Made by a program: the position numbers and the translations under genes
Shown here: positions 48,473 to 60,418 of the stretch, one piece after another
Position numbering within the stretch: the stretch's first letter is position 1
Layout of the letters: every line of letters begins with the position of its first letter
NCBI RefSeq assembly: GCF_048771995.1
Contig: NC_133030.1
Location: 37,780,501-37,844,500, forward strand
Length of the DNA stretch: 64,000 nucleotides
Direction of reading: 5' to 3'
Origin: Taeniopygia guttata
Taxonomy: Eukaryota; Chordata; Aves; Passeriformes; Estrildidae
Notes under the pieces: model-generated
The model's database searches: none
The model's input: the letters and a program-made list of their open reading frames with translations, nothing else
What the model was told of the DNA's origin: nothing

Positions 48473-50499
48473 CTACTGTTGTAATATTCATTAATAGCAA
48501 CAGAAAATTAAATCTCAAAAACTTTAGTTTCAGGCTATCTTGAATCAATGTGTAGAGCATAATCTAAATCCCAATTTATGTCTTATATAATAATTAAAAT
48601 AGCAGGATTTTTTTTTTTTTTGGCTGCACTTATTTTTTTCACCCTCCATTATGTATTTTCAAGCAGAGTTTTGATCCATTGTTTGCATTACACTTGCAAG
48701 TTCAGATTCGATGTGAAATTCAATAAGCACACTGCTTTAAAAAAGCCTTATGTATGCAAGTAAATATTATTAACACATGTATTTATGTGCATGTATGAAT
48801 TTAGACATGACTGTTTGACCCTGATTACATCTTCTTGTCAAATCATTGCCATTTATTATGTAACATATCCAGTATGACTGACTTCATCAAGAAATGAAGA
48901 TCCTTAGGAAACTGGGAATTTCTTTTGCATAATATTCATTTCATTTGAAAAAATATCCAGGAAAAATAACCTCTAGAGGTGAAAGTGCAAAGAGGAAAAT
49001 AAACAAATGTGTGTTGCTGAGAAAAGAAAAACAAGGTTTATTTTCCAGATAGAAATATGTAGTCAAAAACTTTACTGAAGTGTGTATAATCCTTTCCCCC
49101 ACAGTCATATCTAAAGTTAAATAATTATTTCCTCAGTTTTCCATGTCTAGAGGATTCTCTGTAATAATAATTCTTGTTTCAGGTGTATGGATTAGTGCCT
49201 TTAATATTTTACTACTAGAAAAAATAGTATCTGAGAATATCTTATCTGAGAATATGTTATTTTACCCTGTAGATAGAAATCTTGCAGTTAAGTCCTTCAT
49301 TGCCTCTTCCATCAGGGTTTAGTGCTCTTTCACCGAGATTTAAAAATTCTCCTTTAAGCTTCCTTCTCTTGTACTTGCTAATGCTGCAGGTCAGGAGTAT
49401 GAAGGGGTCACCTTCTAAGCAGCTGCCAGAAACAGAACTAAGATGTTCTTGAATAATTTAGGAAAGACTTCCCCCAGTAGCACACTCAGGCCTGAGTTTG
49501 TGTATGTGAGCAGGTTCATTGGCAACATTGACAGAGGAACATAGCTCTTCCACATGAAAAATCTGGATAACAGATCTGGGACCCCTCATGTAGTTAATGA
49601 AAAAACCCAATCTTTAACAGAAATTAATGTACTAGATACAGGAAAGAAGCTCTGTAGATTGTAGGCAAGGCAATATGTATTTAGTGAGTTAGGCCAAATG
49701 ATCTCAGGTGAGTTATAGAAAAAGCTAATTAACGTTTCTTCCCAAGCGTAACTTTCTTCCTGAATGGCTAAGATTCTGAGTCTCTGCACAGCATCCCCCC
49801 AACGAATATCTTCCAAAGAATTCCCAATTTATAGTTTTATTGTTTGCTGCTTCTTTATAGCCCTTCAACATAATCAGAGAAGTCAATATTTGCAATTAAT
49901 AAATCCAGTCTAAAGAAAAATTCCTAATCAAGTTGCCTAACTATTTCTGATCCATAAAGGTCAGTCTGAACCTAATTATTTTTTCTCATCATTGTTATAC
50001 TTCAGTTTTGCTTACCTATCTGCTATAAGTATTCTGCTATTTCTGTGATGATTTTACAAACTTAGAAGGAAAGCAATCATGCTACAAAATATATTTCAGT
50101 ATTTCTGTTATCAGCCATTCCATCCTCATCTCCTGTTGTGTAGGTGGTGAGAATCATCTATCCTCATTATCTTGTCAGGTCTCATACTTGCCTAATTTCA
50201 AAATGGCTTCATCTTTCCTAGGTTATAGATATTTGAAATTTTCCACTAATTATTTTTATTGCTGCAACTCTTTTTTATTTCCTTCTCTAAGGAAAAATGA
50301 AGCATTAGACCTTTTTAACTTGGATAAGGAACATATCCAGTCATAGTCAATTGAGATTCAAAAGCAGCTGTATTTGAAAAGCATTAGCCATATGGAGCTG
50401 GAGAATTCCTGTGCAAAATAACTTGACCAAGACAGTAATTTAGGTCTGAATTATTTTTAAACATTTGCAAAGAATTAAGAGCTCTTTGGTTTCTTAGAT
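48473..50499. other. Unique AT-rich non-coding stretch
   Basis: No gene or mobile element is recognised. Two copies of ATCTGAGAATAT lie within about 30 bp at 49230-49258. Confidence 0.55.
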
Positions 50500-50852
50500 T
50501 GTGAGGAAGCATTTCCTCTAGTCTTGGTTTGAAAGACGGATGTCTGCTAATGAAAGCAGGAGCCTCCATTGGGATTGAAAACATAACCCCTTTCCCTGCA
50601 AGTTATTATAACTTTAAAATTAAGGGGCTCTCAGGCAAAGATATAAGAATAGGGATAACAGTTCTTTACTAGTAAGTATGACAAAGCAAACAAACAACAA
50701 CTCGGGCATTAACACCAAACAGAACCCAGAACGCAGAGCCCAGTCTCGGCCTTCTCGGCCACGGCGCTCTCCCCTCCGGTGCAGTTCCGCGCGCAGCCAG
50801 CAGGGGCGCTGCTGGCTCCCGGCGGGCGGCGCAGGTGCGGTGGTTCCCCCCG

Positions 50853-50866
50853 CCTGCAGGGGGCGC
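50853..50866 (+). promoter_or_regulatory. CTCF-like motif inside the LTR
   Basis: CCTGCAGGGGGCGC matches the CTCF core CCASYAGRKGGCRS at 13 of 14 positions, with A to T at position 3. It is followed by TGTGG. It lies in the CpG-rich core of the LTR, 56 bp right of a second, imperfect copy (CCAGCAGGGGCGC at 50797-50809, one G short). It is the best match in the window. Confidence 0.5.
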
Positions 50867-51020
50867 TGTGGCGCTCATGGCGGCCGGCCTGAAGGGGCTG
50901 CAGGGGAAACCTCGCCAGCGGCTGGGGCGGCAGGGTGGGCTCACCCGGGCAGCAAGCAACAGGGAGCAGAAACTCTGAACTGTAGCATGTGGTCAGGAGT
51001 CCTTTAGTTGGTGAGTCAGA

Positions 51021-51053
51021 TTAATAAGGTGTTAATAAGGTGTTAATAAGGTG
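51021..51053. repeat. Three-copy 11-bp tandem repeat
   Basis: TTAATAAGGTG occurs three times in perfect tandem (51021-51031, 51032-51042, 51043-51053), followed by a shortened TTAAGGTG. It lies within the LTR between the CpG-rich core and the right part. Confidence 0.95.
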
Positions 51054-51410
51054 TTAAGGTGAGGTGTGAATAAAGTCTCCGTGCAATGGTCCCTCTTAGG
51101 AGCGGAGCTCCGCTTACCATAGAGGGCAGCAGGAGACAGAACCCGCAGTGGTGCTGAATTCTTCCCCCAGTGACTACAGCCTCCTTCCCTTCCAAATGCC
51201 CAGCGAGCAAGAAGAAGCTGGCAGCTGCTCCAGCCCCTCTTTTCCCAGCCCAGTTCCCGCAGCATCTCCGCCCTCTGAGAGAAACCCAGATAGGGTAAGC
51301 GGAGTGCAGCTGAGTGCCCTCCACCCCTGAGCTTTTTTTGTCTCTCTTAAGTACCCGGTCATTATTGTCTCCTGGTAACACATATGGGAGAAAATTCCCT
51401 GAAAGAAACA

Positions 51411-54400
51411 AAAGGAAGAATCCTAAACCTCAACACCTCTTCAAATACTTCTTCAGTATTTTAATACTTCTTCTGCTGCTTTTATATAAAAGTCCAGTGG
51501 AACACAGGGTCTGAAGGGCTGGAGGGATCACATTGAAATTAATTTTTTCTGAAGCCGACTTGCAGCCATGGAGCCAGATAACACCAGTGCGGCATGGGTC
51601 ACAAACTGGGCTTTGAGATTGGTTTTCCTTGGAGGTAATGAGCTCTTGAAGAGCAGTTACAGTAGTGGTAGCAGTAGTGTCCCATCTACGCCCTCTTAGT
51701 GAAATATAATTGTGCAGCATGGTTTCAAATATAAATGAAATAAGCCAATAATTAAAAATCATCACCGCTGGTGATTTCTTCATAACATACTGCTGAGGGA
51801 TTTACGTATCTGGAAACAGGCAAGCGGGCTATTCTATCTGATGACAAAATTTCTGCTTATAGTTCCTTCTTTAGTAGGACAGTTTCCATATGTTCTGTGC
51901 AACTGCAAATGTAGGAGTGATTCTTTCAGAGTACATCTCAGAGAACTGTAAGGAATTCTCACAGAGGATAAGCTCTCTCCATTGCCTATACAAGAAAATT
52001 AATGGAGACTGACTTCCTAATTTTGATGACTTGAGGTGCAAATTATGACCTTCTGTTCATCTTTCAGAACATAATTAATAAGTTTAGTAATTTTCTAGGA
52101 CGTAAGCAAGAGTTTCTAGACACCACACAGAGTTTGGTATTTCTTTCATATACATTTTTACATAGTATTCAAGTGGTATTTTAAAAAGTGATGTCTCCCT
52201 CTCTTGGAAAAAGTATTTATATTGTTACTTCTAAACACAGTTTTACCAGGAAACCAGTTTGTCTGGTATGTTTCATTTGGACTGTAGATGATTTTATGGG
52301 TTTAGGTGCATGGATATGTGGTCTTCATACAAATTCCAGTTTTGTAATTACTGTGATAATTATTACAACGATGCCAAATGAAAATGGGTGAGAAAGCAGT
52401 GATTCTTTGCATTTTGATGGAAATTGCTGAGGGAATCTGTTTCCAGTCACCTACACAACATAGGTTCACTCATTAAGTCATTTAAAATCTGCTCCTCTCA
52501 AAGAGACTATGAAAAAAAAATATACTGTGTGGCTAGGCTGGCAGACTAAACCTAGAAGCTGATTCCTGTTGGAGATAAAGTTTCTGTGCTATGAAAGATG
52601 TAAAACTGATGGTATGTCCAAGCTGAAACTCTGAAATAACCCAGAAAAACTATAGCAACATTTTTATGAACTATTTGTATATAATTTGGAGATGTTCACC
52701 TTAACTTTAATGTTATTAATAAGGTGATTTACATATTAATCTCCTCAGATCCAGTATTTTTTGTCTCAGAGGAAGATGGCCTTTTGGACAGTGCTAGTGC
52801 TTTATCAGTGAGAGTTCTGTAGCTCCCCTTGAGGGAGTACTGTTTGGAGCAACATAAGAATGTCCATGATTTTTCCAAGGAATGGTCCAATTGGTCATTT
52901 ATACCAGCAAACACAAATCCTGTGCAGCTGTCTGAGCCAGTGCATGCAGACTAAATTTGGAGGTCAGGTACTGACAAGAGTAGAATATCCACTGACTAAA
53001 GAGATCTTCCTTTTTCACAATGAAGTTAATTTATTTCAATATTGCAAAAGGAAGCAAATCCCTGATGATGAAGAGCATTAAATGCTAGTCTTGGAGTTTA
53101 CCATAACATTCCCTCAATCCTTTCCTCTCAGTTCAGTTTACCATTATGAGTCCTCCTCATCAGCTGTTGGTATTTGCCTATATGCCTTGCTGGGTTTTTT
53201 GATATTTTTAATTAAATGCATTTGTTTATTTTAATTGGATGTACAGTCAGCATTTTTCTTCTTGTTTATAATGTCCATTTCTACTAATGTCTAAGTTTTC
53301 ATCATTTAATCTTAAAACTTAACCTAAAAAACAAGGAAAATGAATCTTCAGTTTCATTTTTACTGCAATCAGCTTAATGCAGGATGTTGTCTGTCTACGA
53401 GAAAATATTGAAAGGCAGTCATAAAAAACAACTAGCATGTGCCTTGGGAAGGAATCTGAAGAATCAGGATAAGATCTCAGAAGATTGTCTGTGAGGTTAC
53501 CCAGACCATCTGTAGCACTGTCACTGAACACAAGGCACAAGACCAGGAAATCTAGATATTTGCAAGATGAAATACTTGGAAACTCTGATTAAAAAAAACC
53601 CTAATTATTTTCTGTGTTCATAAGCCAGAGTTGCAAAAGATGACATGTTGGGAACTGTTTAATAACCACAGATGCCCAGTGACAGGTAGTATTCTCCTCT
53701 AAATAGCTTTACAATTGTACTATATTTTTTGAAAAATACTGCTTTTTTGCTTTACAAAGCTTCAGACAAATGTTTAATGTTCCTGATGCTTCTGTAGTCT
53801 TAAATCGGTTAAACTTTGGCTTCACCAGTAGCATATTAAGTATCACTAACACATCAGTCAGTGTGCCCTCGAGATTTTTTAAAATATAAATTTGTCCTTT
53901 TTCTTGGAAATAAGTATGATATTCACCCTGAACGCAGATGGTATCACGTTTTTACACTGTTATAAACTTTCTATTTAAAATCCAAATTTATTTTCAATTT
54001 ATAATGTAACTATCTTTTATTTCATTTTTCTCCCCTATCCTGGTTTCTGTGCTGGTTCCTATATGACTATACCAGAAATCTGTGTAGACCAGGGAAAGTT
54101 TAGATGGTGGCTAAAAGCCTTTCATTCGTTTTCTCTAGAGGCCTAGGAAACATAGTATAACCAGGATGTAGAGATAGTCTATGAATGTCAAGAAATGATC
54201 CCTTAAATCTCTCAGGCCTTACTGTTTTACAGGTGAGTTAGGGATTTCAGAAGAAGGTGCATACCTTGCAATCTCTGCTGACTTCGAGGAGAATGTGGCC
54301 AAGCTTTGTAAGATATGCTTAAGTTCACAGATGAATGAGAATATCAGAGACCAGTCAGGCCTGAATTATGGACTCTGTTATTACTCCACATAGAATCCAC

Positions 54401-57400
54401 ATGATGATCAAATGGTTACAACTAATCAGTTTAGGAGCAAAATTACAACTAATTAAAATAGCCATAAAAATTCAGTTGATTTTCCTGTTTCAGTGTGGTT
54501 TTTAATTCAACACAAATTCAACTCAACATTGAGTCTAAAAAAAGAAATCATTCTTTCTTGCTCAGTTTTACTGTTTCATATTTTTAACCTAGGCAATTTA
54601 AGTGGGAATGGTAAGCTAGAATAAGATAACTTTTCTTATGCCTATAAGTAATTATAAAGTTATTAACACATGAAGCATAAATTTGGTGCAAATGTTTCAG
54701 TAGAAAGTGTTGGAATGCAATACATGAAAAATGAAAGGTGTGCTCTAACTGCAGCACAGTGTTTCAGATCTGAAATCTGTTTGACAACACTGTTAGGTTC
54801 ACTTGGCCATATGATAGGATCTCAAGGAAAATAATAATGCAAAGGAAATAGTAGCTAATTGCAGTTTTTGTTTATGAACTGATTCAGTGAAACTTGTTAG
54901 ATTGTATATCTTCCCTATAACTACATTATGCTAATTAGCTAATAACACATTTTCCAAATGATTTTTAAATAGCTCTGTTTAGATTCTGACTCATACAAGT
55001 AGCAAGCTGTTACTTTTTTTGCATGAGCTACAGTTAGTGATTAAAAATTATGTGCGTGACTCAAAAAGAAAAGTTCAAGTTTTAAATAATCATAAAAAAT
55101 GCTTAGGCAGTCCAGTTGAGACACAAAATATGAAAGCATTGTCGTAATTAGAGGACTGAACAAAATTAGAATTATATTCTTTCTTTTCAAGGATATGGAA
55201 AGAGGTCCTATGGACTTGACATATAAACAATAATAATTAATATAAATTATAAAATACAGGTTTATAGTTGTTATTATAATATATAAAAGGACAAAAAATA
55301 AAGATATCATTTTGTAACTGTTTTAAGCCAGAATTATAACTTGGAATTTTCTAGTTTACTCCCTGCCCATGAGTCAGACACAAGTTATCCAGCAACAGTG
55401 TGAATATCGCCAGTATAAAACTAAAAAAAAAAAACCTCATGAAATAGAGATGAGAAGAAACATCTTGGGGAAAATATGAAAATATATATTGCATGTCATA
55501 GAGCTTTAGTCACTTCAAACATTTGTTTGAAAATAGCCCAATTGTTTAAATCAATTAATGAGATATCAAAATAAAAGCAATTAAGAATTTTGTTCATTTT
55601 TTTTTATTATTTAAAAGCATTCATGTCAGTAGAGGCTATAAAATGAAAAAAAAAAATTAAAATAAATCCTTCCAGATTCATATTTTTCTAAACACTATTC
55701 ACGTATATAGGACAGTAGGATTAGTGATCTAGAAGAACTCAAAATATTATTCAAACAACTAGATATTATGTCCATATCTTATGCATTATAATTGGCATTT
55801 CAAAAAAAATCCATACTGAATTTGAGTAATTAAAATTGCTTTTTCCTTTTGGTGTGATAGTGGGCTTATAAAATGCAGGTCTCAAAATCAGCCTACACAG
55901 AAATAAGAGCAGTCTAACCTGTAATGAACATCACTTTGTATCCTCGTTTTGCAAATTTTTTGCTGAAGGTTTTACAGCATTTCAATTACTAATTAACACC
56001 CACATCAGAAAAAAAATCAACATACCTTCTTATAAAAAAACACTACATTTACAGATATTGCTGAGAAATTTATGTTAAAAAAATCTAATTCATCAATCCT
56101 AAGTATTAAATTATTTTATAGGTACATATGCAGCATACTAATTATGCTACCCTTGTCTGCACGGAACTTTTATTTAGAACAGACTTGCCTGAGGAACTCT
56201 TTCTGAATCTCATATGGCTGGGTTAAGCTTAGAAATTCTATTGATCACTGCTTTACTTTTACTGTCTGAATTGAGGAAATACGGGCAATAAAGTGTTTTC
56301 ATGCAGTACAGTAATATTACTAAGTATAACGATCTCATCTCCATTCTGCATTATCTTCCTGTCTGCATGGAAAGTGCAAGACAGAAAAGGCTAATGATAA
56401 ATGAAGCCTTCTAAGCCCCTTGAAAGTGCTTTTTTGCCTTTTTTCTTTTTCTTTTGAGGACTATTAAAAATATATTAATACTCCAAGCAAAAATTCCATA
56501 AAAAACTGGCCATTTCATTGCCTTATATTTCTGTAGTCTACATCAAATTTCAAATTCCAATACATTAGAACATGTCTGGAGATGCAAAAGTTGAAACACA
56601 TATAATTTTTTAAACTCTGTTATTCATTTGCTACTGTGTATCAAAATAACTTTTTCATAATGAGCACACTAATGTGGAAACATCAATTCACATTTTAAAA
56701 TTAATTTAAATAGTCTGCTACCTCCCCTTTCCCTAATACATTTTAATTAATGACAAGTCCATAGAAAATACAAGAGCCTAACTATAGATGTCAGAATCCA
56801 AAAGTCCTTCTTCCCACACATGCAAATTCCTGGGGCAGAGAACCCCATTCCTCTTTTCATGTTCTTCTAGATACATTGAATTTTGTATTCTTTTCTGTAT
56901 GGCAGCATGGCTTTAGGAAAAGTTGGGAAATATTCCCTGAAAGATATGATCAAAAGCTAAGCTATCTTGAACTTGTGTTGCAGAGCCTTTAACATTGGTG
57001 TAGTTTCATATTTAGGAGCCAGTGGTACACTGTTTCCACATTAGCTGTACAGCTTCAGTTCATCTTCTGATATTCTGCTCTAGGTAGGCAAATCTGCTCT
57101 GAGAATCTTAGCAGAACTTGTGGAAGCATATTTCTGGGGGAGTGCCAAAAACTTTCTGGCAGCTCAAGGAAATTATGGATAGATAGAGGAACTTAACCAT
57201 AATTCTTTGGAAAACCTCTATGAAATGAACAGATACTGACAACACATGCTAGACCTTTTCTCAAGAAGAGAACCAGATTAGTGCTCTGATGTGAGCTCTT
57301 GCTCCAAACTCCGAGTCTGAAAAGCAGCAGTAACAACACAACTGTGGTGTATCAGCAGAGGCAGTCCTGGCAGTGAGCATGGGGAAGCAGCACTGAAAGC

Positions 57401-59451
57401 TGCAGCTGATGGGAGCTATGGCCACACCAGCTCCCCATCTGTGGTAGGCGCTATCAGTACTTGACGATTATGGCACCTAAATGGAACATCTTTTTTAGAC
57501 CTAAACATTGCTCACAGACTGGTGGATCAGAGTTATATTTTAATTCTAGCATGTGTCTCTCCTAGATACATACAATCAAACTGAAGGGAAAAAAGCTTGA
57601 ATACCTTATGGCTTAGTGACCTGTAACACTGCAGGGTATTGTAATCACAGCAGTAATACTGTTGCCTGCAAGTGTGACTACCTAGCTGTAAAACACAGGC
57701 ATGTCTCAAAATGTGAGAGCTCTGGTTGATAATTTTGACACACTTTGCCTTCAGTAAGCCTAAGGGAGCTTCTGCAATCCTGAATGTGTAATAGAAAGAA
57801 GGAATATAGTGTATATTTACCTCTAAGTCTGGCAAACTTTTGGTCTGCATTTATTTTCTTTCCAAATAAAGGGTGTAATGCCAGAACTTTAAAAGACACA
57901 CACAATGGAAATTATTGTCTCAATTTACTAATGTTTAGATTCCCAAGGGACACCTGCTCAAATTTCTCTACTAAGATTGTCAGGCACTTTGGCCAAGTTC
58001 TTAGCCCTATGGCTTGTGTAATGTTGGTCTGTTGTAAATTAGGCACACAGTTGCAGCATTTTGTGATCATCTAAGGGAAAAATCATAGTCAGGATCTGAG
58101 TAAAAATTGTTTGTGTCTTGATAATTCTTGTTGTTCAAAGGCTTCATTAGCTCCTTGCTGGTAGAGAATGTAAACTTCATTATTATGATCTGAAGTTTTA
58201 ATCAATTCCTTCTTTATTTGTGAATTGGCTTTTGCACAGTTCACTAGTGACCATACTCAAGTTAGTTATTCCACTGCAATGAAAACTTTTGTAGGACTTC
58301 CATATCATTGACTGTAATTGCAAAATAGAAAAAAAAAAAAACCAGACAGATGCTTGTTCATGGAGGGTGATACATGCATCATCCTCAGAGACACCAAGGA
58401 TGCAATTAAATTGCAGTAGTGATTCTTGGGTATTTTTCTAGCATCTTTGTTTTTACCGTTTGGTAGCAAAAAAGTTTACAGAATAAAAGAGTTTTGGTAG
58501 TTTCAAGTGAGTTTACTATTAAACAAAATTTAAAAATCAAGAAAGAGAGAATATTCTTTTAAGGATTTTGAAAATCATAAATCCTTGAACTTCCTACTTC
58601 TATTTTTGACAAACTGATAAACACCAGAGAGGTTGAAAACTTGTTCTTGAATCAATCAGAGGAGAACTAGACCTACTCACATCTTAAGATCTATTTGCTT
58701 CTTATAATCTACAGAGTACCCTATAGTGAAAATCATAGTTTATTTTGTTAGAGTATCAAGTTCTTAAGAATGAAAAAAAAAAAAAATTGTAGAACAAGCT
58801 TGGGATAGATTGTGTTTGCATAGATTTCTGCATCATTAACTAGATGATGGCAAATATTTCAAACCATTTGGAGGGAACTACTTAGATCTCTGTTTCTAAT
58901 AACAAAGTCTTTGTTTTACACTTTCAATGTTAAAGAAACTGTCTCAGTAAAACAAGGACACTGTGATCCAGAAAAGGTTTCATTCAGAGCACTAACAAAC
59001 TGCAGTTTCATACTATGACATATCAGCAGTAATATTATTATTTACTATGTAACCTATATTTCATATACTTTTTATGCTGCAAATAATTTTAAACCAGTGT
59101 TTTGAAACTTTTAAAAATAAAAATTTCTATGGTGAGACTTAGTTTCTTCTTTCCTATAAGTTTGTTGATTCTCCCCAATTTGTTTTTTCCCTTTCTGCCT
59201 CCCAGATTTAATGTTTTTGTCTTTTCAGTTCCAGTCTGAACTGAAATTTTTAATTTTCAATCTCTGCACTGATGAATTTGAAATTATTTTTACTTTTTCT
59301 TTACCTGGAAATTTGCCTAGCAGATGATAGCTTATATCTGTTATCACCAAGAAGTCATATGCTGTTACAAGCTACTGTGAAATGAGCAGTGGCATTATTC
59401 TTCTAAGCACATCTCCTTATCAATAATATAAATTGCAATTATTGGTTAAAC
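51411..59451. other. Long unique AT-rich non-coding stretch
   Basis: These 8 kb hold no gene or mobile element I can name. The frames are short and rich in I, F, Y, K and L. A moderately GC-richer patch lies at about 57290-57470, with no recognised content. Homopolymer runs occur near 55424, 55650, 58330 and 58774. Confidence 0.55.
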
Positions 59452-59611
59452 AAGTTTGTCCCATTTCAGCTGATTACAAGTAAACACCTTTGTTTTAAAC
59501 TCACAATGATGGTTAATTTTCTTGGGTATATCAAGTTTGTCCCACTTCAGCTGATTGCAGCAAACACCTTTGTTTAAACTCACAATGATGGTTAAGTTTC
59601 TTGGGTATATC
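59452..59611. repeat. Two-copy tandem duplication of about 80 bp
   Basis: Copy 1 spans 59452-59532 (81 bp) and copy 2 spans 59533-59611 (79 bp), directly abutting. Both begin AAGTTTGTCCCA and end CTTGGGTATATC. They differ by a handful of substitutions and two single-base length changes, so they are about 93 percent identical. The unit is unique AT-rich sequence, with no recognised element inside. The minus-strand ORF over it shows the duplication as a repeated NQLKWDKL but is not a credible gene. Confidence 0.97.
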
Positions 59612-60418
59612 AGTGTTAATTGAGCCAAAAATCCACATTTCAACTGCATATAAAAGTATAATCACCATTGGGGTATCTGAAAACATGAATCATTGAAAAC
59701 TAGGTAATTCTGTTTGTCAGGAGCTGTGCTTATTATATGAGAACCATACTGTTAGGTGTCCTTTTTAAAAAACATGACATACCAAATTGCTGAAAACTGG
59801 TGTTTACCACCGTAGCATTTCATTCTTACTTGTCATGTTAAATCTTGTCACTTTTTGTTATGTTGTTTCTCATCATATCGCAGTTGGATGTGACACATTC
59901 AGTTACATGACATGACTCATTGCAACCTGAGAAATCATAGATTTGTTGGGAAGAAATGTTACTATAGAGGATGAAGCTTTTCAAAAGTCTGCTTGATAGA
60001 AATGTTACTGACATTGCTTTTTTTCTCTTATAAATGAGTATTCTTTTACATATCTTACACTTCATTCTGATCTCCTACTCTTGCCTTTTTATTATCAGAA
60101 GCTATTTGTGGTTTGTAGCTTTAAAAAAATCTACATAGAGAACAGACTTAGTTATACTTTAAAATGTTAAATGCATATAAAATGAACATCTTCTCTTGAC
60201 TACATTTTCATGTATCATGTAATACCCATACCTTCCTATCATGTATCCAGGTTGACCTATTTTACAGAATACGATCTTGGGAGCAAAAGTTAGGAATAGT
60301 TGAATTCTTAATAGAAAGTTTTTTGAAATTATTGTTAAAGCTTTTTCTGGACTAAGTTGTATGTACACTTGCAAAAGCCAAAAATGAGGTTTTAGCAATT
60401 AAGTTGACAGATCACATT
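59612..60418. other. Unique AT-rich non-coding stretch
   Basis: No gene or mobile element is recognised between the tandem duplication and the CR1 copy. Confidence 0.55.

Larger units (their letters stand above)
50500..51410 (-). mobile_element. LTR of an avian endogenous retrovirus, minus strand
   Basis: In the minus direction the 3' part reads TAGTAAAGAACTGTTATCCC, then TTTGCCTGAGAGCCCCTTAA, then GAGGCTCCTGCTTTCATTAG. It ends at 50500 in GCTTCCTCACA, a CA end. I recognise this as the U5-like end of an LTR common in passerine genomes; AGTAAA probably serves as the polyadenylation signal. The middle (50735-50960) is strongly CpG-rich and carries a CTCF-like site. The right part (51060-51410) holds further GC-rich LTR-like sequence. 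The 5' end is not resolved: TG starts at about 51382 or 51410 are possible, and no target-site duplication could be confirmed. No retroviral genes flank it. ORFs of 96-122 codons within it are by-products of composition. Confidence 0.6.

Noticed and set aside
50669..51411. ORFs of 96-122 codons on both strands
   Set aside because: They lie within the LTR and its CpG-rich core and have no retroviral or cellular protein features.
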